Below, in pieces: positions 16,529-24,177 of a stretch of DNA of 64,000 nucleotides. The stretch comes from Planctomycetota bacterium (GTDB taxonomy: Bacteria > Planctomycetota > UBA1135 > GCA-002686595). Both the position numbers and the translations under genes were made by a program. The notes below the pieces were generated by a model. It was not told the DNA's origin, made no database searches, and saw nothing but the letters and a program-made list of their open reading frames with translations. The stretch's first letter is position 1, and every line of letters starts with the position of its first letter. The stretch lies in assembly GCA_014238415.1 (NCBI GenBank), contig JABABA010000006.1:1-64000 (forward strand). The letters run 5' to 3'.

Positions 16529-17689
16529 CTACTGGGGTATCAACCCCAGTTGTCCAATGCGGTCGGCGAAGGCGGCGGCCAGGACTCGCGCCCCTTCGTC
16601 CGTGAGGTGTACCTCGCGGGTGAAAATCACGCCCTCTCCGCGCTCCTGGGCCTGACCTTCAAGGGCCAGGCGGGACTCGCACAGGTGAACTCCACGCTTG
16701 GCCGCCACATGACGGGTGATGGTCTCGATCTCATCGAGTCCGGCCCATTGTTGATGCTTGGACTTGGCGTGGATGTCGCTGCGTTTGCAGCCTTGGGTGC
16801 CGAACATGACCTGGGCTCCGTGAGCCTTGACCACCGCCTGCAGGCTGATCAGGTTGCGTTGGAAGTTCTCGAACCCAATGCTCGGGGGCTCTTCGCGCCA
16901 GAAGGGATCCTTGTCATCTGCGCGGTAGTTCTTGATGCCGTAGAAGCCCAGGGATTTCTGACCGACCCCATAGTCTGACATGTACCTGCGCCAGATCAGA
17001 TAGGTCTGGCTGACCTCAAGCAACGACTCCCCGGGCGTGCGCACAAGCCGGGGCCATCCCAGTCGCCAGTGGGTATTGTCAGCCTGGGGGTCTCCGCCGC
17101 GCAGATACAGGGCGCAGCGCATGTCGTTGATCCCGTGATAGACCAGCACCAGATCCGGCTGATAGTCGCTCACCCTGAGGGAGTAGTTGATCAGGCTCTC
17201 AAAGGTGCTCCAGCCCATGAGGCCCGCGTTGAGCACCTCGACCGGGCGCTGCTGGTTGGCATTGAGAATCGTTTCCAATTGCGCGGGCCAGGTGGCGGCG
17301 TCACTGCTGGGGCTGCTGCCATAGGTGCTGGAGCCTCCCAGGCAGGCGATGCGGAAGGCCCCCGGGGCTTTCTGGAGGGGCGGCTCCGGGTTGCGGAATC
17401 CTCTTGCCCCGTGGGATTTCTGGCCGTCCTTTTCATCTGCCTCGCGACTCCAATCGGGGCGCCCCACATAGGCCAGATAGGGGTGGCCGATGGTGCGCAG
17501 ATGTCCGTCGGCCTGCTCCTGACTGGGGTTGAGGTCGCTCTGGCTCAGTCCGGGCAGCGAGACAATGCGTGTGCCCAATTCCACCCCGATCAGCAGCAGC
17601 AGCAGGGAGACAGCGAGGATGCGTGCGATGCGCCCCAGGAGGGGAGACTTGGGGCGCTCCGGCTTGCTGCTCGGCTGAGGTTCAGTCAT
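16529..17689 (-). CDS. Membrane-anchored SGNH/GDSL hydrolase
   Basis: The 386-aa protein has an N-terminal basic stretch, then one transmembrane segment (about residues 23-38), then an external catalytic domain. SGNH blocks are visible in order: GGSSTYG with the nucleophile Ser, AGLMGW with the Gly, VYHGIND with the Asn, and HLTDEG with the His, replacing the more usual DxxH. The family removes acyl groups from polysaccharides or lipids. Its 3' end lies 18 bases from the ABC ATPase stop. The gap to fabI (17690-17734) is short, so it may be co-transcribed with fabI. Confidence 0.8.
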   Translation of the reverse strand: MTEPQPSSKPERPKSPLLGRIARILAVSLLLLLIGVELGTRIVSLPGLSQSDLNPSQEQADGHLRTIGHPYLAYVGRPDWSREADEKDGQKSHGARGFRNPEPPLQKAPGAFRIACLGGSSTYGSSPSSDAATWPAQLETILNANQQRPVEVLNAGLMGWSTFESLINYSLRVSDYQPDLVLVYHGINDMRCALYLRGGDPQADNTHWRLGWPRLVRTPGESLLEVSQTYLIWRRYMSDYGVGQKSLGFYGIKNYRADDKDPFWREEPPSIGFENFQRNLISLQAVVKAHGAQVMFGTQGCKRSDIHAKSKHQQWAGLDEIETITRHVAAKRGVHLCESRLALEGQAQERGEGVIFTREVHLTDEGARVLAAAFADRIGQLGLIPQ

Positions 17690-17734
17690 AGGGCACGTCC
17701 TGTGGGGCGGGGCCTGTCTTGTTGTCAGGCTCTC

Positions 17735-18505
17735 CTAACCCATGATGTGAAAGCCCGCATCCACGAAGATCACCGAGCCAGTGATGCCCCGGGATTGGGG
17801 TCCGCACAGGAACTGGCAGGTGTCGCCCACTTCTTCCGATGTCACATTGCGCCTGAGGGGCGCCTTGCCTTCAATGCTTGCAAGCAGTTCAGAGAAGTTG
17901 CCCACACCCGAAGATGAGAGGGTCTTGATGGGGCCTGCGCTGATTGCATTGACGCGAATTCCGCGCGGACCCAAGTCTGCAGCAAGATAGCGAACGCTGG
18001 CTTCGAGTGCCGCCTTGGCGATGCCCATGATGTTGTAGTTGGGGATGACCCGCTCCGATCCCAGGTAGGAGAGCGTCACGATGGACCCTTCTCGATCTTT
18101 CATCAGGGGCAGTGCCCGGCGGGCCACCGCGGTCAGTGAATAGGCTGAGACCTCGTGGGCCAACATGTAGCCGTCCTTGGTCGTCTCAAAGAAATTCCCC
18201 TGTAGTTCTTCCCGCTTGGCGAAAGCGATGGCGTGCACCACTGAGTCGAGGCCACCGAACTCAGCACCGATGGTCTCGAATGCTGAGTCGATCTCCTCAG
18301 GCAGGGTCACATCGCAGGGCACGCAGATCGAACCGGGAAGCTCTTCCGCCAGTTCGCGCACATTCTTTTCCAAACGCTCGCTGGCATAGGTCAGGGCGAC
18401 CCGCACGCCTGCATTGGCGAGGGAACGGGCGCAGCCCCAAGCGAGGGAACGCTTGTTGGCGACACCCAGAACCAAACTGGTTTTGCCTTCTAGAAATCTT
18501 GTCAC
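17735..18505 (-). CDS. fabI: Enoyl-[acyl-carrier-protein] reductase (NADH)
   Basis: The 257-aa product carries out the last step of each fatty-acid elongation cycle. It begins FLEGKTSLVLGVANKRSLAWG, the FabI form of the nucleotide-binding loop. It has the catalytic Tyr-x6-Lys in NYNIMGIAKA, IRVNAISAGPIKT, and a C-terminal DAGFHIMG. I chose the GTG at 18505 because GGAG lies nine bases upstream on the minus strand and the next residues match the family start; the frame extends about 30 residues further but those look unrelated. It is divergent from the regulatory pair at 18777. Confidence 0.92.
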   Translation of the reverse strand: MTRFLEGKTSLVLGVANKRSLAWGCARSLANAGVRVALTYASERLEKNVRELAEELPGSICVPCDVTLPEEIDSAFETIGAEFGGLDSVVHAIAFAKREELQGNFFETTKDGYMLAHEVSAYSLTAVARRALPLMKDREGSIVTLSYLGSERVIPNYNIMGIAKAALEASVRYLAADLGPRGIRVNAISAGPIKTLSSSGVGNFSELLASIEGKAPLRRNVTSEEVGDTCQFLCGPQSRGITGSVIFVDAGFHIMG

Positions 18506-18763
18506 AGGGAGTACTCCGAGGGCAGACGGTACGCATTCCGGCACGCAAGGTCGAGTCTCCTGGTGCTGGCCCTGCGATTCATGAGCCTGGGACAACCCCT
18601 AATTTGCTAGGAGGAACCCGCTCACGGAGACCAGCCTCATGGGGCTGGATGAAAGAAGCTGCAATGCTCCTGGTCTGAAGGAGCGCTCCAAGACCCTGTT
18701 CACAATGGGAACTTCTAGGCTCAGGGAGCCTCCGAAGGTCCCAAAGGCCGCTTCTCATCGGAG

Positions 18764-18772
18764 CCCCCCCCC
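18764..18772 (+). repeat. C9 homopolymer just before a start codon
   Basis: Nine consecutive C at 18764-18772 end four bases before ATG 18777. Slippage here could shift any translation that begins farther upstream, such as at 18639, or alter the leader spacing. Confidence 0.6.
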
Positions 18773-18776
18773 AAGA

Positions 18777-19400
18777 ATGTCTTCTTCGCTCGCTGGCAGT
18801 CAGCCTGATCCCGAGAACGGGCCTTCTGAGCCCTTGGTGGACTCGTCCACTTCAGACACCGCCAACTCCCTCAACGTGCCTCGCTGGGTTTCCTTGCGCG
18901 GCACACCGCGTCAGGTGCTCAAGAGGCTGCTGAGCGGCGATCCCTTGCGTCTGCACCGACTCGTGCGGGCCTACATCGAAGAGCACACCCTGTTGCTGGA
19001 TTCGGAGGTCGTGCACGACGAGGTCTGCGTGGCGATTGCCGAGTCGGTTGGCTTGGATGAGTATTCCGACTCGGAGGAGTTCCTGCTTGAATTGGTGGAC
19101 CGGGTTGTGCGTGGCATCCTCAAGAAAAAATGCAAGCCCCTGGGCGCGTGGTCGGTGGCCTGGGAGGACGTGGGCATGAAACCCGAGGTCTGTTGGCAGG
19201 CGGTGGAGATCATCAACCACCTGGAGCAATTGGAGCGCGAAGTGGTGCACCGAGCATTTCTGGATGGGGTGCCTTTTGAGCAGGTGGTTGAGGAGTTTCC
19301 TCTCAACCGTTTTGAAACTCAAGTCATCCTGCGCGATGTGGCTCGTGCTATCGGTTCCCTCGATGATCCTGACCTTTCGGCTGAGGGCAGCTCTGAATGA
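18777..19400 (+). CDS. Small protein with sigma-region-4-like helix-turn-helix
   Basis: From ATG 18777 the product is 207 aa. After a Ser/Asp-rich lead, helical segments follow, and the C-terminal part reads LEQLEREVVHRAFLDGVPFEQVVEEFPLNRFETQVIL in two parts. That is the layout of sigma factor region 4 (a LxxxERxV helix, then helix-turn-helix), though with few of the usual consensus residues. No region 2 is recognisable. The stop overlaps the start of the next gene as ATGA, so the two proteins are probably made in fixed ratio. The frame extends upstream to 18639 through a C9 tract; the upstream part is less convincing. Confidence 0.55.
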   Translation: MSSSLAGSQPDPENGPSEPLVDSSTSDTANSLNVPRWVSLRGTPRQVLKRLLSGDPLRLHRLVRAYIEEHTLLLDSEVVHDEVCVAIAESVGLDEYSDSEEFLLELVDRVVRGILKKKCKPLGAWSVAWEDVGMKPEVCWQAVEIINHLEQLEREVVHRAFLDGVPFEQVVEEFPLNRFETQVILRDVARAIGSLDDPDLSAEGSSE

Positions 19401-21892
19401 GCCACCATCGTGAAAACCTCTTGGCTTCCTTTGGCGAGCCCGATGAGAGCGCATTTGCCCGTGCGCGGGACATTTTGAGCGCGCTGCGGGCCGTGCGATC
19501 ACTGACGGTGCGGCCTTTGGATGCCCAGCCTCCCAGGCGCGACATGGGGAAGATTCTGGAAGATCATCTCGCAGGCCGCCGTTTGCAGGTGGGTGAAGAT
19601 CTGATGCGTCATCTGGTGGGCGGCCTGCAGCACGAGGATGCGGTGACCTTTGTGGGTCAACCGAATGTGAGTTGGCACGAGTGCTGGGCTCAATGGGCTG
19701 TGGATCCCAAGGTTACTATCAATCAACCTGATCTTGGTGAGAGCTACGAGCAGATCGGTACGCGTATTTTGAAAGGACTTTGCGAAATGGGCATGCACAC
19801 AGATCGTGCTGCTATCTGGAGGGCGCGCCTGGAGCATGTGCTTGGTCAGCACGAGCGCGCAATGGCCAGCTGGGGCACCCTGCTCAAACGCAAGAAGCCG
19901 TTCGCCGCTCAGGCACGCATTGAAAGAGCGGCTGTTGAACTGGAGCGCGGCCAACCCAAGAAGTGTTTGCAGGACTTGCGGTTCTCGGGGGGCTTGCCGG
20001 GTAGTGCACGCCTCACGGCCTGGGCTCATGCCTTGCTTGGCATCGACCACGACGGCGATGAGCCCATGCACTCCCAGCCTTGGCCCGTGCCCGCTTTCCT
20101 GGTGGCCCTGCGCGAGCGCAAGCCTGAGTTTTCTCTTGCCCTGGCGGGGATTCCGCGCACACCGGGTTCCTTCGTGCGCCCTGAGAAGGGGTTGCTCCGC
20201 AGCGCCGAGGACCTGGGTGCTCTCGTGCTCAGTGTGCACTCCCTGCGCGATGGTCATTCCCAGTTGGAATTCGCTGCCGTGGAACCCGGAGTCCAGGCCA
20301 AGCTGTCTGTCTGGGGCGCCGCCCGGCGCAGAGGCTGGCGCAGTGGAGCGGACCCTGCTCGGGAAGCCATGGAGAGTTGCAGCATGGTTTTTGATCACCG
20401 CAGCGTCTCCAAACCTACTGCGGCCCTCCATCCGGATACCCGCTCAGTTGGTGTGGTGCCGATTGTGGCCGAGGAAGTGGGTGTCTGCGGGTGGCTGCAT
20501 GTGGAGTGGCCCCAGGCTCCCAACGTGTGCGCCAGTCGGCTGGAACGCATCGCCGCTCCCTGGGCAGAACACATGTCCTTGCCCCAGGTAGAGCAGTCCA
20601 GTGTCGACAATGGAGAGGTCGCGGCCAAAGAGGACAACACGGTCGAAACCCGATTCGATGATCTTGAACTTCACGCTCCCTTCCACAATCTGATGCAGGC
20701 CACAAAACGGGGCCTTGGCCGTCGTCGCTGGTTTGGCTATGTGATTGAGGACGGCGAGCCCCGGTTGGTTGCCACTTCAGGCAAGGCTCTGCCCCTCAAT
20801 GGCAAGTGGCATGGAGGCGCTGGGATTCTGGACCGTGCTCAGCGCCTGGGTGGTGTCAGCACTTTTGAGGGTGCAGATCCCCAGCTCTCGGTTCATGTCG
20901 ATTCCGTAGATGGTGTTGCACTGCCCCTCAAGCGTGGAAATTTGCTGATCGGGTTCTTCTGTCTCGAAGCGGTTCGTGCAAAGAGCATTGACGCGGACTT
21001 GCTTGAGATGCTTGGGGAGTACGCGCCTGGTACGGCACGTGAGCTGGAAGTCGTGCGTTTTTGCCGCTTGCATCGGGAACGGTTTCACCGCTCCTTGTAC
21101 CTTCCCTCCAGTGTGCCTGGATTCGTTGCTCTCTTGGATCGCTTGTCCCGGGCTACGGCCAGCAAGGGGCCGATTCTTCTGGTTGGTCCAGCGGGATGCG
21201 GGAAGGCCACTCTCTCGCGCTGGGGTTTTTATCTGCGGGGCCTGGGTGTCGCTCGCCGTTTCGATGGACGCAATTTCCGAAGGTCTGAGGTCGGAGATGG
21301 CCCCATATTCCTGACCCAGCCGGAGTTCCTGTCCAGGGAAGGGCAGGCTCTGCTATTGGACTTGATCTGTTCGGACCAGGGCCGCAATCTGATCCTGTCC
21401 ACCAGCAGCGAGCCGAACAACTGGAAGTGGAACTCGGATCTGCTGGATCTGGTGTTGCGCTGCCGTGTAGATGTGGAGGGCCTGGATCGACGTCGAGATG
21501 AACTCTTCGCATGGATCCCCGGCTTGCTGCAATTGCATGCCCGCGAGGAGTCCTGTGATCCGCCTCGCGTCAGCGAAGAGGCCTTTGCCTGGCTCTGGCG
21601 TCTGCCCTGGAAAGGGGGCCTGCGAGAGCTGAGCGAGGCCATGTCGACCCTGGTGATTCAGGCCAATGGAATTGACCTGGACCTGGAGCAGACCATGGAC
21701 CTGCTGCGGCCCATGGGCATACCCCGGGATCGCAAGTTGCCCCTTGATGCGCGTAGCTACCCTGCCCTCAAGGCCGCCTGCGCCGAGACCAGAACCACCC
21801 AGGGGCGGGTCAACGTGGCCGGGGTCGCGCGCCTGATGGGCTGGGACAAGGCGACCGTCAGTTCCCGGCTCAAGCGCGCCGAGATCGAGTGA
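19397..21892 (+). CDS. NtrC-like regulator with degenerate AAA+ domain, GAF-like domains and TPR-like N-terminus
   Basis: The 831-aa protein has four parts. Residues 1-220 are helical and TPR-like. Two GAF-like domains follow (about 240-400 and 430-560). An AAA+ domain (about 570-760) aligns with NtrC-type activators: Walker A GPAGCGKAT (597-605), then GPIFLTQPEFLS where NtrC has FLDE, LILSTSSEP at sensor I, a DLLDLVLRCRVD segment, and WKGGLREL at sensor II. The C-terminus (about 800-831) is a Fis-like helix-turn-helix, VAGVARLMGWDKATVSSRL. Walker B acids are replaced by T640-Q641, and the sigma-54-contact GAFTGA loop is missing. I infer a DNA-binding sensor that no longer acts as a classical ATPase activator. 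Confidence 0.7.
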   Translation: MSHHRENLLASFGEPDESAFARARDILSALRAVRSLTVRPLDAQPPRRDMGKILEDHLAGRRLQVGEDLMRHLVGGLQHEDAVTFVGQPNVSWHECWAQWAVDPKVTINQPDLGESYEQIGTRILKGLCEMGMHTDRAAIWRARLEHVLGQHERAMASWGTLLKRKKPFAAQARIERAAVELERGQPKKCLQDLRFSGGLPGSARLTAWAHALLGIDHDGDEPMHSQPWPVPAFLVALRERKPEFSLALAGIPRTPGSFVRPEKGLLRSAEDLGALVLSVHSLRDGHSQLEFAAVEPGVQAKLSVWGAARRRGWRSGADPAREAMESCSMVFDHRSVSKPTAALHPDTRSVGVVPIVAEEVGVCGWLHVEWPQAPNVCASRLERIAAPWAEHMSLPQVEQSSVDNGEVAAKEDNTVETRFDDLELHAPFHNLMQATKRGLGRRRWFGYVIEDGEPRLVATSGKALPLNGKWHGGAGILDRAQRLGGVSTFEGADPQLSVHVDSVDGVALPLKRGNLLIGFFCLEAVRAKSIDADLLEMLGEYAPGTARELEVVRFCRLHRERFHRSLYLPSSVPGFVALLDRLSRATASKGPILLVGPAGCGKATLSRWGFYLRGLGVARRFDGRNFRRSEVGDGPIFLTQPEFLSREGQALLLDLICSDQGRNLILSTSSEPNNWKWNSDLLDLVLRCRVDVEGLDRRRDELFAWIPGLLQLHAREESCDPPRVSEEAFAWLWRLPWKGGLRELSEAMSTLVIQANGIDLDLEQTMDLLRPMGIPRDRKLPLDARSYPALKAACAETRTTQGRVNVAGVARLMGWDKATVSSRLKRAEIE

Positions 21893-21904
21893 CCGCCAAA
21901 AAAA

Positions 21905-21932
21905 GGGTCGCCGAGTTTGACCTCGACGACCC
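21905..21932 (+). terminator. Hairpin downstream of the pseudo-AAA+ gene
   Basis: GGGTCGCCGAG (21905-21915) pairs with CTCGACGACCC (21922-21932) except for one C/A mismatch, with a 6-base loop. It starts 13 bases after the stop codon, and a short pyrimidine stretch follows (CTTCTTT). This is the best transcription end for the 18.8-21.9 kb unit. Confidence 0.55.
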
Positions 21933-22104
21933 AGACTTCTTTACAGAAGGCCTCGACTCAACCTCACGGCCCCCCCGGGCGTGGGTTCAATCGGGGAGCC
22001 TAACGGCCCTAGGCCCATCTACGGCATTCGCGGCGCGCATCTGTAGAGATGGGTTCTGTTAGGGAACTGCTTTCCCACGGTCGGGACTCTATCCTCTGCG
22101 GCGC

Positions 22105-23196
22105 GTGAAACTCAGCGACTTTGACTACCAACTGCCTCCTGATCGGATTGCCCAGACTCCGGCAGAACCGAGAGATTCGGCGCGCCTCCTGGTGCACCGT
22201 GTTTTCGAGGACGAAACCCAGCACAGTCATGTGCGCGACCTGATTCAATGGATCGAGCCCGGGGACCTTCTGGTGGTCAATGACAGTCGCGTAAGACACG
22301 CGCGGGTCATGGCCCAGCGAGCGAGTGGGGGGCAGGTGGAGTTGCTGTTTCTTGAGGCCTTGGCCAAGCCTGTGGGCGCCTGGCGCGCGCTTGTGCGACC
22401 GGGTAAAAAGCAACGGGCCGGCTCTGTGTTGAATGTGGCGGAGGGCTTGGGGGTGCGATTGCTGGAGCGCGAAGCTGGCCCCGACGGCCAGCCAGCCTCC
22501 ACTTGGATCGTTGCTTTGGAGGGGGATCGGGCGCAGGGGCGGTCGGATGACGAGCTGCTGGAATCCTTTGGCGCGATCCCCCTGCCCCCTTACATCGAGC
22601 GCGCCCCGGATGACCCGCGACTCGTGCAGGATGCGACCCGCTACCAGACGGTCTACGCCGCCCAGACCGGCTCAGTGGCTGCGCCTACAGCGGGCTTGCA
22701 CTTTACCCGGGAATTGCTGGAGCGCCTGGAGGACAGAGGTGTGCAACGGGCTGCGGTGACTCTGCATGTGGGGCTGGGCACCTTTCAGCGGGTGCAGTTG
22801 GACGATCCCGAACAGCACCCCATGCATGTGGAGACCTACTCTCTGCCCCAACGCACGGCAGAGCTTGTGGCACAAACCCGCGCAGCCGGTGGGCGTGTGG
22901 TTTGCGTTGGCACTACCTCTGCCCGAGTACTGGAGACCTGCGCCCAGCCTGGTGGGCTCGTGGCCGCCGGAGCGGGGGAGACGCGTATCTTTCTGCGTCC
23001 TCCTCATGGTCCCAAGGTGGTGGACGCTCTCTTGACGAATTTTCATCTGCCGCGCACGACCCTGTTGATGCTGGTGGCTTCCTTCATCGGCACCGAGCGC
23101 ATGCTGCGCTTGTACGGCGAGGCGATCGAACGGGGCTATCGCTTCTATAGCTACGGCGACACCATGCTGCTTTTTGGCAAGCGGCGTGAGAGCTGA
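22105..23196 (+). CDS. queA: S-adenosylmethionine:tRNA ribosyltransferase-isomerase
   Basis: The 363-aa enzyme transfers and isomerises the ribose of SAM onto preQ1 in tRNA, giving epoxyqueuosine. Family blocks are MKLSDFDYQLPPDRIAQTP at the GTG start, VNDSRVRHAR, PLPPYIERAPDDP, YQTVYAAQTGSVAAPTAGLHFT, ALTLHVGxGTFxPV-type VTLHVGLGTFQRV, and TNFHLPRTTLLMLV. It partners functionally with QueG, encoded at 30.6 kb in this window. A 212-base leader separates it from the regulator gene. It converges with thiE, the two stops being two bases apart. Confidence 0.95.
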   Translation: MKLSDFDYQLPPDRIAQTPAEPRDSARLLVHRVFEDETQHSHVRDLIQWIEPGDLLVVNDSRVRHARVMAQRASGGQVELLFLEALAKPVGAWRALVRPGKKQRAGSVLNVAEGLGVRLLEREAGPDGQPASTWIVALEGDRAQGRSDDELLESFGAIPLPPYIERAPDDPRLVQDATRYQTVYAAQTGSVAAPTAGLHFTRELLERLEDRGVQRAAVTLHVGLGTFQRVQLDDPEQHPMHVETYSLPQRTAELVAQTRAAGGRVVCVGTTSARVLETCAQPGGLVAAGAGETRIFLRPPHGPKVVDALLTNFHLPRTTLLMLVASFIGTERMLRLYGEAIERGYRFYSYGDTMLLFGKRRES

Positions 23197-23198
23197 TG

Positions 23199-23873
23199 TC
23201 AGTCGGGGCTGAGCAGTGCGCGCAGGGTCTGGGCCGCGTTGCCCGGGTCCTCGGCGGTCAGGATTGCCGAAGACACCGCCGCACGACCTACCTGGGCGAG
23301 TTCTGCCGCGCAGCTCCTATCAATGCCGCCGATGGGAAACAGGGGCCGAGTGCTGGCCGATGCGGCGATCCACGCACGATCAGCGCCCAGTGCAGGCCCC
23401 GTGGCTTTCGTTGAAGATGGAAAGATCGGGCCGAAGCCCAGGTAGTCCACGGGCTCATTCCAGGCGGCGGCGACCTGTTCATTGGTGTGGGTCGATAGGC
23501 CGATCAAGGGGTCCGCTCCCAGGAAGGTGCGAGCTTCTTGCACGGGGCAGTCTCCTTGGCCCAGGTGAACTCCCGCGCAGCCCTCGTCCCGTAGGAGCGC
23601 CGCCACATCCACATGGTCATTGACCATTACAAGAGGTGCAGCATCCTGGGCGCGGGCCACGAGTTTGAGCACCGCTCGAGTCCAATCTCGCGCCAGAGCA
23701 GAGGAGGAATTCTCCTCTCGCACCTGCTTGGGGCGTACCTGCACCAGATCCACATGGGGCAGGGCTTCTTCCAGGGCGGCCAGACCTGTTTGAAGGGAAC
23801 TGGGGGAGAAAACCAGCAGCAGGCGGGCATGCTCCAGTCGTTGGCGCAGGATGAATGGGTCGAGGGCGGGCAC
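23199..23873 (-). CDS. thiE: Thiamine-phosphate synthase
   Basis: The 224-aa TIM-barrel protein joins the pyrimidine and thiazole halves of thiamine. Motifs are VDLVQVRPKQ, VNDHVDVAALL, GVHLGQGD with the pyrophosphate-binding residues, IGLSTHT, DYLGFGPIFPSSTK and PIGGID. All are in the expected order. The N-terminal ~30 residues are less typical. No other thi gene is adjacent. No TPP riboswitch is apparent upstream by eye. Confidence 0.88.
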   Translation of the reverse strand: MPALDPFILRQRLEHARLLLVFSPSSLQTGLAALEEALPHVDLVQVRPKQVREENSSSALARDWTRAVLKLVARAQDAAPLVMVNDHVDVAALLRDEGCAGVHLGQGDCPVQEARTFLGADPLIGLSTHTNEQVAAAWNEPVDYLGFGPIFPSSTKATGPALGADRAWIAASASTRPLFPIGGIDRSCAAELAQVGRAAVSSAILTAEDPGNAAQTLRALLSPD

Positions 23874-24177
23874 GGCGTCGGGGAAGTCTGGTGGAGAGAA
23901 TACCCTCCTGCGCGGGTCCCCACGCCCCCTGCTGTCTCGGAACGGGGCAGCTGTGTTCCCTGTGTGTCCTGGTCTTCCTTTGGCCAGTCGTGTCCGTTTC
24001 TGCCCAAGAGATCTAGCGCCAGACCTCCCCCGAATTGCCTGGTTTGCGATATTCTGGGCGCAGCGGTGTCCTCCTGGGGCGTCGCGTTGCTGCCAGCACC
24101 CTGCACCTGCCTTCTGCTGCAGCTATTCAGGCACGGACTTCCCACTCCAGTGCCCCCGCAACCGCTTCTTCCCTGCC
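23874..24177. other. 304-base intergenic region between divergent thiE and FG-GAP genes
   Basis: An open frame continuous with the FG-GAP gene runs back to 23851, but its residues are Cys/Pro/Arg-rich and do not look coding. No hairpin longer than a few bases, no tRNA and no clear promoter could be seen. It must hold the promoters of both divergent genes. Confidence 0.5.

Noticed and set aside
23851-24177. N-terminal extension of the FG-GAP protein
   Set aside because: It would bury the signal peptide; residues are Cys/Arg/Pro-rich and non-protein-like.
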